Below, one piece after another: positions 1 through 8,556 of a stretch of DNA of 64,000 nt. The stretch covers positions 1 to 64,000 of the forward strand of contig NZ_JAELUH010000026.1 in the NCBI RefSeq assembly GCF_016429215.1, in the 5' to 3' direction. This DNA comes from Herbaspirillum sp. ASV7. Its GTDB lineage: Bacteria; Pseudomonadota; Gammaproteobacteria; Burkholderiales; Burkholderiaceae_D. The notes under the pieces were generated by a model. It did no database searches, had not been told where the DNA came from, and worked only from the letters and a program-made list of their open reading frames with translations. The first letter of the stretch is position 1. Each line of letters starts with the position of its first letter. A program made the position numbers and the translations under genes.

Positions 1-1
1 G

Positions 2-418
2 ATCTTCAGCGCCTACCTCTTCGGCATGGTGTCCTCTTCCTGGGCTGGTGCGCTGGCAGACCGTTACGGTCGCGCCCCGCTGGTGGGGGCCGGCATCGCC
101 ATCTCCTGCGCGGGCCTGTTCCTCACCTGCACATCGTGGCTGCCCCTGGTGATCACCGGCATCGTGCTGCTGACCATCGGCTTCTTCACTACGCACTCCG
201 CCGCCAGCAGCTGGGTGGGACGCATGGCCAAGGAGGGCAAGGGCCACGCCGCCTCGCTCTACCTGCTGGCCTACTATCTGGGTGGCAGCGTCCTGGGATC
301 GGCCGGTGGCTGGTTCTGGGAACACTCGGGCTGGAACGCCGTGGCCGCCTTCATGCTGCTGCAGGTGGTGACGGCGGCATGGCTGGCGCGCCGGCTGTGG
401 CGGCAGGGGCGCAACTGA
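2..418 (+). CDS. MFS transporter, C-terminal part (partial)
   Basis: The reading frame is already open at the window edge, so only the last 138 codons are seen. The visible part has four or five hydrophobic helices. It carries the loop ADRYGRAPL, which matches the conserved cytoplasmic D-R-x-G-R signature between helices of major facilitator transporters. The fold is therefore an inner-membrane secondary transporter. The substrate cannot be told. The gene ends at TGA just before a strong hairpin and faces the VOC gene on the opposite strand. Confidence 0.75.
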   Translation: MFSAYLFGMVSSSWAGALADRYGRAPLVGAGIAISCAGLFLTCTSWLPLVITGIVLLTIGFFTTHSAASSWVGRMAKEGKGHAASLYLLAYYLGGSVLGSAGGWFWEHSGWNAVAAFMLLQVVTAAWLARRLWRQGRN

Positions 419-443
419 GGCACTTGCGCCACGGAGAATGACA

Positions 444-476
444 ATGACAAAGCCGGCATCACGCCGGCTTTGTCAT
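444..476. terminator. Bidirectional hairpin terminator
   Basis: A perfect 14-bp stem (ATGACAAAGCCGGC with its reverse complement) has a 5-nt loop and sits between two convergent genes. The stem has A-rich and T-rich flanks within it, as expected for a terminator used from both sides. Confidence 0.8.
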
Positions 477-507
477 GTCTGGCCAGGCCTTGATGCCTGA
501 TACCTGC

Positions 508-1095
508 TTATTGCGCCGGCCGCGCCGGATTCCACAAGCGCTGCGCAGTACGGGCTTCATAGGCCTTGCCACGCGGATAGCTCACCAGTTCCATCTCGGC
601 GCCCCAGGGTGCGCGGAAGTGGACCCAGGTCTCGCCGCCGGTATCGCCGCCACTCATGGTGATGGGCTCCCCCAGCACGGTGACGCCATGCGACTTCAGG
701 TAGGCCACGCCGGCCGCGATGTCCTCGGTGTAGAAAGCGATGTGCGACGCGCCGGCCTCGGCCAGTTGCGGCATCTCCTTGCTGCCACGCGGATTGGTGT
801 ATTCGAACAACTCGATGTTGGCCCCGGTGCCGCAGCGGATCATGGCCAGCGTCACGCTATCGGCACGCGGCGCAAAGGCGCTGTCCGTAGCGCTGGCGGC
901 GGGATCCAGCGGGAAGGGACCGATCCGGGTCACCGGCACACAGCCGAAGGTCTCGATGAAGAAGGCCTGGGCCGCCTTCAGGTCGGGGACATTGATGCCG
1001 ACGTGGTCGACGCCGGCAATCGGCACGCCCGCGGCATGGCCGGGCGCGGAGAACAGCAGGGCGGCAGCCGCCAGCAGGGAAGCGAGGAATTTCAT
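508..1095 (-). CDS. VOC-family (glyoxalase-like) protein, predicted exported
   Basis: This is a 195-residue protein. The chosen start (MKFLASLL) gives a clean signal peptide ending near GHAAG and has GGAG about 9 nt upstream; a longer frame upstream lacks these. The mature part begins GVDHVGINVPDLKAAQAFF, the first beta-alpha-beta unit of the vicinal oxygen chelate fold, and continues with a second unit containing HIAFYTEDI and ETWVHFRAPWGAEMELV. Metal ligands of such enzymes come from these H/E positions. It is the last gene of a three-gene operon with an SnoaL-like protein and an SDR. The substrate is unknown. Confidence 0.75.
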   Translation of the reverse strand: MKFLASLLAAAALLFSAPGHAAGVPIAGVDHVGINVPDLKAAQAFFIETFGCVPVTRIGPFPLDPAASATDSAFAPRADSVTLAMIRCGTGANIELFEYTNPRGSKEMPQLAEAGASHIAFYTEDIAAGVAYLKSHGVTVLGEPITMSGGDTGGETWVHFRAPWGAEMELVSYPRGKAYEARTAQRLWNPARPAQ

Positions 1096-1117
1096 TGCAG
1101 ACTCCATGGAAAACGGA

Positions 1118-1606
1118 TTACCGGGACGGAAGTGGGTCGAGGAAGACGAAGGCGCTGGCCAGCTTGCCATCACGGATGGTGAAGATGTCCTCGCCATGGA
1201 TCAGGCCGGGCTGGTCGGGCGGGCCGAAGGTCCAGGTCACGCGGCCCAGGCCGTGGTTCCAGTTGACCGGCTGTGCCTTGAAGGCAAACCCCGGATGCTG
1301 GTCCTGGACCCGTTGCAGCAACTGGCCCACCGCAGCGTGGCCCACGGCCTTGGCCTGGTAATCGGCGACGACGAAATCCTCGGTATAGACCTGGGCGAAG
1401 AGCGCGTTGCGACGTTGCGCATCGGGCTCGTTCCAGATCGCGAAATGCAGGTCCATCAAGGCCTGCGCCTGTGCCACGTCGACCGTGGCGTCACTGGTGA
1501 AATGCATGGAAGACTCCTGGGCTGAAGCAGCCGGTGCGACAGGTGCTGTCAACAGCGACAGCGCACCGGCCAGGGATAGGGTGGAAACGAGACGTCGCAT
1601 GGTCAT
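1118..1606 (-). CDS. SnoaL/NTF2-like protein, predicted exported
   Basis: The protein has 162 residues. The start MTMRRLVSTLSL gives a signal peptide with likely cleavage after ASAQ. The mature domain shows the pattern of the NTF2/SnoaL cone fold: an N-terminal helix with ALMDLHFAIWNEPD, then YTEDFVVADYQAKAVGHAAV, then a beta strand pair ending HGEDIFTIRDGKLASAFVF. Members are small-molecule isomerases, hydrolases or binding domains, and no catalytic role can be assigned. The gene lies 22 nt upstream of the VOC gene and downstream of the SDR, so all three are probably co-transcribed. Confidence 0.7.
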   Translation of the reverse strand: MTMRRLVSTLSLAGALSLLTAPVAPAASAQESSMHFTSDATVDVAQAQALMDLHFAIWNEPDAQRRNALFAQVYTEDFVVADYQAKAVGHAAVGQLLQRVQDQHPGFAFKAQPVNWNHGLGRVTWTFGPPDQPGLIHGEDIFTIRDGKLASAFVFLDPLPSR

Positions 1607-1680
1607 GGACTCGCGGTCAAGGGCGCGCGCAGGGCGGGGAAGACCAGAGGGCGTACCGACCATCCTCCCCGCCAGCTGCA

Positions 1681-2430
1681 TCACACCTGTGCCATGCCTC
1701 CATCGACGAAGAGCTCGATGCCGTTGACGAAGCTGGCCGCATCCGACGCCAGGAAGGCCACGGCCTTGCCGATTTCCTGCGGTTCGCCCAGGCGACCCAG
1801 CGGCACCTGCGCTGCCAGGAAGTCGAACAGGCCCTGACGCGACTCGTCCGGTACCAGGCCACCCAGGCCAGGGGTACGGATCGGGCCGGGGCTGACGACG
1901 TTGACGCGGATGCCACGGTCCTTCAGGTCCAGCGCCCAGGAGCGGGCGAAGTTGCGCACGGCCGCCTTGCTGGCGCTGTAGACGCTGAAGTTGGCGGTGC
2001 CCTGGATGGAGACGGTGGAAGCCGTCAACACCACCGAGGCACCATCCACCAGCAGCGGCAGGGCCTTCTGCACGGTGAACAGCACGCCGCGCACATTGGT
2101 ACCGAAGATGCGGTCGAAGTGTTCTTCGGTGATGGCGCCCAGCGGCATCATGTCGCCGCCGCCAGCGTTGGCGAAGAGGATGTCGAGCTTGCCGGCGCTC
2201 TGGGCGATCTGGGCATAGACGGCGTCCAGGTCGGCCAATACGGAGGCGTCGGCACGAATGCCCGTGGCAGCGGCGCCGATGCTGGCGACGGCGGCGTCGA
2301 GCTCGGCCTGGCGGCGGCCGGTGATGAAGACACGGGCGCCCTGGGCGGCCAGCTCCTGTGCGGTGGCCAGGCCGATGCCGGTGGTGCCGCCGGTGACCAG
2401 TGCGATCTTGCCGTTGAGTTGCTTGTTCAT
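1681..2430 (-). CDS. Short-chain dehydrogenase/reductase
   Basis: The product is a 249-residue classical SDR and the first gene of its operon. The ATG is preceded by AAAGGAG. Visible motifs are the nucleotide-binding TGGTTGIG (residues 13-20), NAG at about 88-90, catalytic Ser138, and YSASK with Tyr151 and Lys155. Arg39-Arg40 after strand two suggests an NADP(H) preference. The C-terminus ends FVDGGMAQV, as is common in reductases of this class. It is divergent from a LysR regulator that probably controls it. The substrate is not predictable. Confidence 0.88.
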   Translation of the reverse strand: MNKQLNGKIALVTGGTTGIGLATAQELAAQGARVFITGRRQAELDAAVASIGAAATGIRADASVLADLDAVYAQIAQSAGKLDILFANAGGGDMMPLGAITEEHFDRIFGTNVRGVLFTVQKALPLLVDGASVVLTASTVSIQGTANFSVYSASKAAVRNFARSWALDLKDRGIRVNVVSPGPIRTPGLGGLVPDESRQGLFDFLAAQVPLGRLGEPQEIGKAVAFLASDAASFVNGIELFVDGGMAQV

Positions 2431-2584
2431 GGTAGTGCTCCTTTGCGTTGTCGGGTCATGCGATGGATGGGATACCCCGGCCAACATGGCGCGCCGTGAT
2501 CTGTCTGCGGCTGCCTGTCGTTCGGCGATGGAGACACTTTAGCGATCCGCCGTTTATGAATAAAGAATGTAAAATCGAATTAAC

Positions 2585-2602
2585 TATCCATCCACATGGA
2601 TA
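2585..2602. promoter_or_regulatory. Inverted repeat, candidate LysR operator
   Basis: TATCCAT-N4-ATGGATA lies in the intergenic region between the SDR operon and the divergent LysR gene, about 50 nt before the LysR start. Next to it is an AT-rich stretch (2553-2583) that could hold the two divergent promoters. LysR proteins usually bind such dyads close to their own gene. Confidence 0.45.
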
Positions 2603-2653
2603 ATCAAGGCAGCCGTCAGCAAATTCCGATGGAGCAAGGAGAGGGAAGAGAAC

Positions 2654-3595
2654 ATGGATCAACTGGTCGCCATACGCGGCTTCGCGCGGGTGGTGGAAGC
2701 GGGCAGTTTCACGCGGGCAGCCGACTCGCTGGACATGCCCAACGCCACCCTGAGCAAGCTGGTACAGGACCTGGAGGCGCACCTGGGCGTACGCCTGCTG
2801 CAGCGGACCACACGCCGCGTGACGGTCACCCCCGAGGGGCGCGATTACTATGAGAAGACCATGCGCCTGCTGCGCGACCTTGACGATATCGACACCTCCT
2901 TCGACATCGCCCGCAGCAAGCCCAAGGGACAGCTGCGCGTCGACGTGGGCGGCTCGACGGCACGTGACGTGCTCATCCCGGCGCTGCCGGATTTCATGGC
3001 GCGCTATCCCGACATCCGCATCGACCTGGGCGTCTCGGACCGCTCGGCCGACCTGATCGGCGAGAACATCGACTGCGTCATCCGCGGCGGGCCGCTGGAC
3101 AATTCAACGCTGGTGGCGCGCGCCATCGGCCAAGCCCATCTGATCACCTGCGCCACGCCCGGCTACCTGAAGCAGTTCGGCACGCCCGCCTATCCCGATG
3201 AATTGAAGAACGGCCACAAGCTCATCAGCTACCTGTCTTCGCAGAGCGGTCGCGCCTTTCCGTTCCGCTTCGAACGCCGGGGCGAGCAGGTGGAGATCAA
3301 GGTGGCGCATCGCATCGGCATCAACGAGAGCAATGCACACCTGGCGGCGGCGGTGGCCGGACTGGGCATCATCCAGACCTTCGGCTATGCCGCCGGCGCG
3401 GCCCTGGAGAGCGGGGCGCTGGTGGAAATCCTGCCGGACTGGCGGCCCCAGCCCTATCCCTTCCATGTGGTCTATCCGCAGAACCGCCATGTGAGCCAGC
3501 GCCTGCGGGTGTTCATCGATTGGCTGTTGCAGGCCTTGCCGGCACGTATCGCCGTCGCACCGGCCAGGCCACGCGGCAAGACGCGCACGCGCTAG
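2654..3595 (+). CDS. LysR-family transcriptional regulator
   Basis: This is a 313-residue regulator. The N-terminal winged helix-turn-helix covers about residues 1-60 (FTRAADSLDMPNATLSKLVQ, then LLQRTTRRVTVTPEG). The effector-binding domain follows, with the typical QLRVDVGGS start at about 95. AAGGAGAGGG precedes the ATG. The protein is of the CrgA/DhcR-like subgroup by its recognition helix. It is divergent from the SDR/SnoaL/VOC operon and is its likely regulator. Confidence 0.88.
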   Translation: MDQLVAIRGFARVVEAGSFTRAADSLDMPNATLSKLVQDLEAHLGVRLLQRTTRRVTVTPEGRDYYEKTMRLLRDLDDIDTSFDIARSKPKGQLRVDVGGSTARDVLIPALPDFMARYPDIRIDLGVSDRSADLIGENIDCVIRGGPLDNSTLVARAIGQAHLITCATPGYLKQFGTPAYPDELKNGHKLISYLSSQSGRAFPFRFERRGEQVEIKVAHRIGINESNAHLAAAVAGLGIIQTFGYAAGAALESGALVEILPDWRPQPYPFHVVYPQNRHVSQRLRVFIDWLLQALPARIAVAPARPRGKTRTR

Positions 3596-3608
3596 CCGGC
3601 GTCAAAAA

Positions 3609-3634
3609 GATACCCCGGCTGCAGCCGGGGTATC
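3609..3634. terminator. Bidirectional hairpin terminator
   Basis: A perfect 26-nt palindrome (arm GATACCCCGGCTG) lies between the convergent LysR gene and the small exported protein gene. The + strand has AAAAAGA before the stem, giving a U-tract for the minus-strand transcript. Confidence 0.75.
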
Positions 3635-3655
3635 GGTCATCCCACACCACCGGGA

Positions 3656-3964
3656 TCAGTGGCTGTTGTCGGTCTTGACGGCAGGGGAGGTGGCCAGTGC
3701 TTCATTGCGCTGGGCGGTGGAATCCACCTTCTCCTGCTTCAGCTGGGCCTTGGCGGCCTTGCGGTCGGCCTTGTACTCTTGCTTGGCCGCCTTCTTCTGT
3801 TGCTTGTACTGGGCCTTGGCGTCGGCATCGGCCTGGCGCTTCTGCACGAAGGGATCAGGCGATGGCGTGCCCGCCGTGGCCGCTGCCGGTGCGGTGGATT
3901 GGGCCATGGCGCTACCGGCCAGGGCGAGGAACAGGGACGGAATCAGGATGTGACGTGCTTTCAT
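3656..3964 (-). CDS. Small exported Lys/Ala/Gln-rich protein
   Basis: The protein has 102 residues and a clear signal peptide (MKARHILIPSLFLALAGSAMAQ). AAGGAGG precedes the start. The mature part is highly charged and predicted helical from about residue 40 to 85, with repeated K-x-x-K/A patterns (AKAQYKQQKKAAKQEYKAD), so an extended coiled helix in the periplasm is likely. No enzyme motif is visible. Similar lysine/alanine-rich periplasmic proteins are common hypothetical proteins in Burkholderiales. Function unknown. Confidence 0.7.
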   Translation of the reverse strand: MKARHILIPSLFLALAGSAMAQSTAPAAATAGTPSPDPFVQKRQADADAKAQYKQQKKAAKQEYKADRKAAKAQLKQEKVDSTAQRNEALATSPAVKTDNSH

Positions 3965-4237
3965 TTTTCTACCTCCTTGCTTTCGTTTGCTGTGACAGGG
4001 ATGGCGAACGGGTTTCGCCTGTCCGGACCTCCACTATAGGCAGGCAGACGGCCGCGTCATGTCGGACAAGCGCTGATTCTGCGCTTCGCCGATGGCGCGA
4101 CTTGCTGTGCGACGATGCCGACCAGGGCATGTCACGATAAGCGCGCAAGCAAGACGCAGCCTGCTCTGGCTTGGCTTTTGCTACACAATGGGCCTGGTTT
4201 TCCTGCAACAACACCGACGCTCATCTCTCAAGCCCTC

Positions 4238-5536
4238 ATGGACACCCGCACCACCTCCTCCGACATCGCACCCGACCTGCCATTGGCAGCGCGTCTGTTC
4301 GCCCAGTTGCGCCAGGATAACGACGCCCTGCATGGCCCCGATACCGGCATCACGCGCGACACCTATGGCGCCGGCGAAGAACGCGCCCACGCCCTGATGG
4401 CGCAGACCGCCCGCACATTGGGACTGGAAGTCCGCAACGACGCCGCCTGCAATCTCTACCTGACCCTGCCGGGCCGCGATCGCGCCGCGCCGGTGGTGAT
4501 GACCGGCTCGCACCTGGATTCGGTACCGCGTGGCGGCAACTACGACGGCGCGGCCGGTGTGGTGGCCGGGCTGGCGGTGCTGGCGGGATGGGTGGCCGCA
4601 GGCGTGCAGCCGGAATGCGATGTCACCGTGATGGCGGTGCGTGCCGAAGAGAGCGCCTGGTTCCCGGTCTCCTATATCGGCAGCAAGTCGGCCTTCGGCC
4701 TGCTGCCAGCGGAGGCACTGGAGATCCTGCGCCTGGATACCCGCCGCAGCCTGCGCGAGCACCTGCAGGCCTGTGGCGGTCGTGTGGCAGACATCGCGGC
4801 CGGCCAGGCCCACCTGGGGGCCGCGGCCATCGACTGCTTCCTGGAGCTGCATATCGAACAGGGCCCAGTGCTGGTGGAGGCCGGTGAACCGCTAGGCGTG
4901 GTCACCGGCATCTGCGGCAGCCTGCGCTATCGCCATGCGCGCGTGCTGGGCGAGTATGCGCATTCGGGCGCGACCCCGCGCAGCCATCGACACGATGCCG
5001 TGGTCGCGCTAGCCGAGGTGATCACGCGCCTGCAACAGGATTGGGCGGACATGGAAGCCGCCGGCGCAGAGCTGACCCTGACCATCGGCCAGGTCTCTAC
5101 CGATGCGGCGCAGGCCGATATCAGCAAGGTCGCCGGCTTGGTCACCTTCAGTGTCGATATCCGCTCGCGCAGCACGGCCAGCCTGCAACGCATGGAGGCA
5201 CACCTGCTGTCAGCAGTGCGCCAGGCCGAGGCGCGTCACGGTGTACGTTTTGAACTGGGCGAGCGTACCGGCAGCCAGCCGGCGCAGATGGATGCCGGCC
5301 TGCAGGATGCGCTGGCAGCAGCGATGGAGGCAATGCAATTGCCCCATCGTCGCCTGCCCAGCGGCGCCGGGCACGATGCGGCCCTGTTCGCCAACCAGGG
5401 CATCGCCACGGCCATGCTGTTCGTGCGCAACGCCCATGGCAGCCATAATCCGGACGAGGCCATGGACCTGCAGGATTTCGGCGCCGGCACGCAGGTGCTG
5501 GCCCGGGTGATGGCGCAGCGCGCCGGCTTGCGCTGA
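4238..5536 (+). CDS. M20-family Zn-dependent amidohydrolase (N-carbamoyl-amino-acid hydrolase / allantoate amidohydrolase type)
   Basis: A 432-residue protein, the normal length for the hydantoinase/carbamoylase family. Two-metal-site residues are visible in TGSHLDSVPRGGNYDGAAGV (His and Asp), AEESAWFP (Glu-Glu), ELHIEQGPVLVEAG (His) and near the end NAHGSHNPDEAMDL (His). The lid/dimerisation domain lies between. Such enzymes cleave the carbamoyl or ureide group of N-carbamoyl amino acids or allantoate and related compounds in the cytoplasm. The ATG at 4238 fits the family's N-terminus; no strong Shine-Dalgarno is seen. It converges with a glutamine amidotransferase. The exact substrate is undetermined. 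Confidence 0.85.
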   Translation: MDTRTTSSDIAPDLPLAARLFAQLRQDNDALHGPDTGITRDTYGAGEERAHALMAQTARTLGLEVRNDAACNLYLTLPGRDRAAPVVMTGSHLDSVPRGGNYDGAAGVVAGLAVLAGWVAAGVQPECDVTVMAVRAEESAWFPVSYIGSKSAFGLLPAEALEILRLDTRRSLREHLQACGGRVADIAAGQAHLGAAAIDCFLELHIEQGPVLVEAGEPLGVVTGICGSLRYRHARVLGEYAHSGATPRSHRHDAVVALAEVITRLQQDWADMEAAGAELTLTIGQVSTDAAQADISKVAGLVTFSVDIRSRSTASLQRMEAHLLSAVRQAEARHGVRFELGERTGSQPAQMDAGLQDALAAAMEAMQLPHRRLPSGAGHDAALFANQGIATAMLFVRNAHGSHNPDEAMDLQDFGAGTQVLARVMAQRAGLR

Positions 5537-5558
5537 CGCCGTCGGGAGAGCAGGGGCG

Positions 5559-6299
5559 TCAGGCGGCGTTGCGGGCCGGGCGTTGGCTGCAATCCAGGCT
5601 GCCTAGCCAGCCCTGCCAGAAACGCTGCGCCGCGCTCTCGAAATGGCGCCCATATTGCTGGGCATCGGCACGCAGGCGCGCCACACTGACGTTGCGGGTA
5701 TGAGCGATCTCGTGAGCGTGACCGACCAGCCATTGCTCGACGGTGCGCACATCGACCTCGGGATGGAATTGCAGGGCCAGGCAATGCCGCCCCCAGGCGA
5801 AGGCCTGGTTGGGATAGCGCGCAGACGAGGCCAGGTGACGCGCGCCCTGCGGCAGGTCGAAGGTGTCTCCATGCCAGTGCAGCACGCGCGTGTGCGGGTC
5901 CACCAGCGGCCGCAACCAGGGCAGCTCGTCCAGGTGCTGGCCGGCCTGCAGGCTGTCCCAGCCGATCTCCTTGCCGCAGCTGCCGGGATAGACCCGTGCG
6001 TGCAGAGCCGCGGCCATCAGTTGCGCACCCAGGCAGATGCCCAGCGTGGGCAGGTCTTCCAGCATGCGCGCGCGCAACCAGGCGATCTCGGCGCGCAGCC
6101 AAGGGTAGGCATCGGTGTCGTACACCGCGATGGGGCCACCCAGCACGATGACCAGGTCCGCATCCAGTGGCGAGATATCCACGAAGGCATCCACCCCCAC
6201 CTCGAAATAGCGGATCTGGTAGCCGCTCCTGGTCAGCAGCGGGGCCAGCTGGCCCAGGTCTTCGGAGGCCACGTGGCGCAGCGCGAGGGCAGTCTTCAT
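5559..6299 (-). CDS. Class I glutamine amidotransferase (GMP-synthase-like GATase domain)
   Basis: This 246-residue protein is a stand-alone GATase1 domain. The nucleophile elbow is LGICLGAQL (Cys89), and the rest of the triad lies in LQFHPEVD (His179 and Glu181). VIVLGGPIAVYD is the usual oxyanion-strand region. Stand-alone members of this type release ammonia from glutamine or hydrolyse gamma-glutamyl bonds. No synthetase partner is adjacent. It faces the M20 amidohydrolase with a 22-nt gap. An inverted repeat lies upstream (6346-6377). Confidence 0.85.
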   Translation of the reverse strand: MKTALALRHVASEDLGQLAPLLTRSGYQIRYFEVGVDAFVDISPLDADLVIVLGGPIAVYDTDAYPWLRAEIAWLRARMLEDLPTLGICLGAQLMAAALHARVYPGSCGKEIGWDSLQAGQHLDELPWLRPLVDPHTRVLHWHGDTFDLPQGARHLASSARYPNQAFAWGRHCLALQFHPEVDVRTVEQWLVGHAHEIAHTRNVSVARLRADAQQYGRHFESAAQRFWQGWLGSLDCSQRPARNAA

Positions 6300-6781
6300 G
6301 CAGGATCATCCATGGGGAGAGGGGGACGCAAGGTGCGTCGGGCGTGCCTCGCTATATCTTATCGTATACAGCGAGGCTGTCGAATGACTTAATCAAATCC
6401 ATTGAACAAGTTATTGTCATTTTGTATCAAGGCGATAGTTTTCTTGTTGATGCGCCGCAAAACAACAGTTGTCGACCAGGCCTTGGGGTCTTCATCCGGA
6501 TTAGATTAACCCTTTATTTTCAATAACTTATATTTAAATTTCCGGCCGCAAGCTTGCTTTCGCTCTGGTCATCCCCATGTGCAGCTGCAATGTCAAAAAC
6601 CCAATTCTGATACGAAAAAACTGATTGTTCTGGATTCTGGAATGATGTATTCCGGTTTGGATCCTTTTTCTTGACGCCGGTGATCCTTAAACTTGGTTTC
6701 ACGATGACAGCACACAGCGACTGATCCAACACCGATGGAACGGGCTGAAGTGCACATCCTCCCTCTCACAAGGAAAAGATC
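6300..6781. other. 482-nt intergenic region, AT-rich
   Basis: This stretch is clearly richer in A/T than its neighbours. It holds an 8-bp inverted repeat at 6346-6377 (GCCTCGCT with AGCGAGGC, enclosing TCGTATAC), upstream of the amidotransferase. A second dyad, GGAAT-N5-ATTCC, lies at 6639-6653 upstream of the DUF4148 gene. A 70-codon reverse frame within it has no signal or ribosome site and is not believed to be a gene. Both flanking promoters probably lie here; a small RNA cannot be excluded. Confidence 0.5.
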
Positions 6782-7186
6782 ATGAACACCAAGAACATTG
6801 CCAAGAACCTGCTCGCAGGCCTGTTGCTCACCAGCGCCGTTGGCGCCGCCCTGGCCGAAGCACCGTATCCTCCCGAAACCAAGGTCGTCTCGACCAAGAG
6901 CCGCGCCCAGGTGGTTGCTGAGCTCAAGCAAGCTCGCGCCAATGGCGAAGTCCTGGTCACCGACCAATATCCGGCCGACAAGCCTTTCGTCTCCACCAAG
7001 ACCCGTGCCGATGTGCGCGCCGAACTGCAACAAGCCCGCGCCAATGGCGAAATGATCGTCACCGAGCAATATCCGGTGGAAAAGCCCTTCCACTCCACGC
7101 TGACCCGTCAGCAAGTGCAAGACGAGCTCCAGCAAGCCCGTGACAACGGCACCGCCGTCAGCAACGCCAACGGCCGCGCTCTGTAA
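6782..7186 (+). CDS. DUF4148 exported protein with three internal repeats
   Basis: The product has 134 residues with a signal peptide ending GAALAEA. ACAAGGAAAAG precedes the ATG. The mature part is built from three repeats of the form STK(S/T)RAxVxAEL with a QARANGE tail, starting near residues 37, 67 and 98. This is the hallmark of DUF4148 proteins, which are abundant in Burkholderiales. They are small, periplasmic or surface proteins of unknown function. A second, single-repeat member occurs at 37814-38104. Confidence 0.85.
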   Translation: MNTKNIAKNLLAGLLLTSAVGAALAEAPYPPETKVVSTKSRAQVVAELKQARANGEVLVTDQYPADKPFVSTKTRADVRAELQQARANGEMIVTEQYPVEKPFHSTLTRQQVQDELQQARDNGTAVSNANGRAL

Positions 7187-7234
7187 TCAGTTTTGCCCTA
7201 CGACGCCTGGCGCCACCCGCGCCTCGTGTCCTCC

Positions 7235-7253
7235 GCACCGGTGATCCCGGTGC
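7235..7253 (+). terminator. Weak hairpin downstream of DUF4148 gene
   Basis: GCACCGG-N5-CCGGTGC lies about 50 nt after the stop codon. No T-run follows, so termination is only suggested. A further hairpin, GCCTGC-N6-GCAGGC (7322-7339), lies next to the stop of the MscS gene on the other strand. Confidence 0.3.
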
Positions 7254-7344
7254 GCCAGTCTCCCCCCAGGCGGGCCCACGAAAGCGACAGTCTCTCCCCT
7301 CGGTCGCCGGTAGTGTGGCCCGCCTGCCTTTTTGCAGGCCGTGT

Positions 7345-8448
7345 TCAGGGCATCGCCGCGCCCGCCACGGCATCGCCGTTTCCCTCGCTTTCCATCACCT
7401 GAGCCCGCAGGCGTGGCAGCGCATGGGGATACTCGCGGGCGATGAAGGCGATCATGTGTTCGCGGATCAGGCAACGCAGGTCGAAGGCGCTGCCCGAATC
7501 GCGCGCCGATACCAGGAGGCGCAGTTGCATCGTGCGCTCGCTGGTATCGGTGACGTGCATCACGCAGACCCGCCCATCCCACAGCGGCTGGATCTTGCAG
7601 AAGCGTTCGAACTCGGCACGCACCGCCGGCGCCGGCACCGAGAAATCCAGCCACAGGAACACCGTCCCGAGGATGGTGGAGGAGGTGTGGGTCCAGTTCT
7701 CGAAGGGGTTTTCGATGAACCACTGCAGCGGCACGATCATGCGCCGCTCATCCCAGATCCTGACCACGACGAAGGTGCCGGTGATTTCTTCCACGCGTCC
7801 CCACTCGCCCTTGACGATGAGCACGTCATCGATGCGGATCGGTTGTGAAAACGCAATCTGCAAGCCCGCGAAGAAATTGCCCAGCACCGGCTTGGCCGCG
7901 ATACCGGCGACGATGCCGGCCACCCCCGCCGAGGCCAGCAGGCTGGCACCGAACTGGCGCGCGCCCGGCAAGCTCAGCAACACGAAGGACAAGCCCAGCA
8001 GGGCGATGAGGAAATAGGCGCTGCGCGAGAGCACCCGCGTCTGCGTGAGGATGCGACGCGCCTTGAGGTTGTCGGCCACATCATAGGGATTGAGATTGAT
8101 GACCGTGGCGCTGACCGATTTCACGCAACGCATCAGGAACCAGGTCAGTGCCAGGATCAGGGCGATCGAGCACAGGTAGGACGCCGTGGTCAGCCCCGGG
8201 GTGTTGTCGGGCGCGCCGGTCAGTACCAGGCGCAGCATGAACAGCATCACGCACAGCCGGCTGGCATTGAAGGCGACCTGTGTTGCCGTGGTGGTAAAGG
8301 CGTGGCCGCGCGCCAGCCGGCGCACCAGCAGGATGCCGACACGATGCAGGGCCAGCGCCAGCAGCAGGGCCACCAGCGCGGCGGCACAGACGATCAGTGC
8401 GGAGCGCAACGGCCCCTCGTTGATGTTGTAGAGAAAATCCAGGTTCAT
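7345..8448 (-). CDS. MscS-type mechanosensitive ion channel
   Basis: A 367-residue membrane protein with four or five hydrophobic segments before residue 190. The pore-lining helix follows (ASAGVAGIVAGIAAKPVLGN), rich in Gly/Ala as in MscS TM3. Then comes the beta domain with SQPIRIDDVLIVKGEWGRVE and ITGTFVVVRIWDERRMIVPL, and a C-terminal alpha/beta domain. Such channels open under membrane tension during hypo-osmotic shock. The start at MNLDFLYN has GAAAGGG upstream. It lies downstream of the FUSC gene in the same direction. Confidence 0.88.
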   Translation of the reverse strand: MNLDFLYNINEGPLRSALIVCAAALVALLLALALHRVGILLVRRLARGHAFTTTATQVAFNASRLCVMLFMLRLVLTGAPDNTPGLTTASYLCSIALILALTWFLMRCVKSVSATVINLNPYDVADNLKARRILTQTRVLSRSAYFLIALLGLSFVLLSLPGARQFGASLLASAGVAGIVAGIAAKPVLGNFFAGLQIAFSQPIRIDDVLIVKGEWGRVEEITGTFVVVRIWDERRMIVPLQWFIENPFENWTHTSSTILGTVFLWLDFSVPAPAVRAEFERFCKIQPLWDGRVCVMHVTDTSERTMQLRLLVSARDSGSAFDLRCLIREHMIAFIAREYPHALPRLRAQVMESEGNGDAVAGAAMP

Positions 8449-8556
8449 GCACACCCTTTCCGGTCCGGGATGATCGAGGCTGACGCCAGCGGGGCTGGCC
8501 ACAGCGGTTTCCGGTTCGAACAGGGCAGGCGGTTTTTGTTTCCGTCTGTGGATAAC

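Noticed and set aside
6520-6732. 70-codon reverse frame in the AT-rich gap
   Set aside because: No ribosome site, no signal or domain, and the gap is better explained as two divergent promoter regions.
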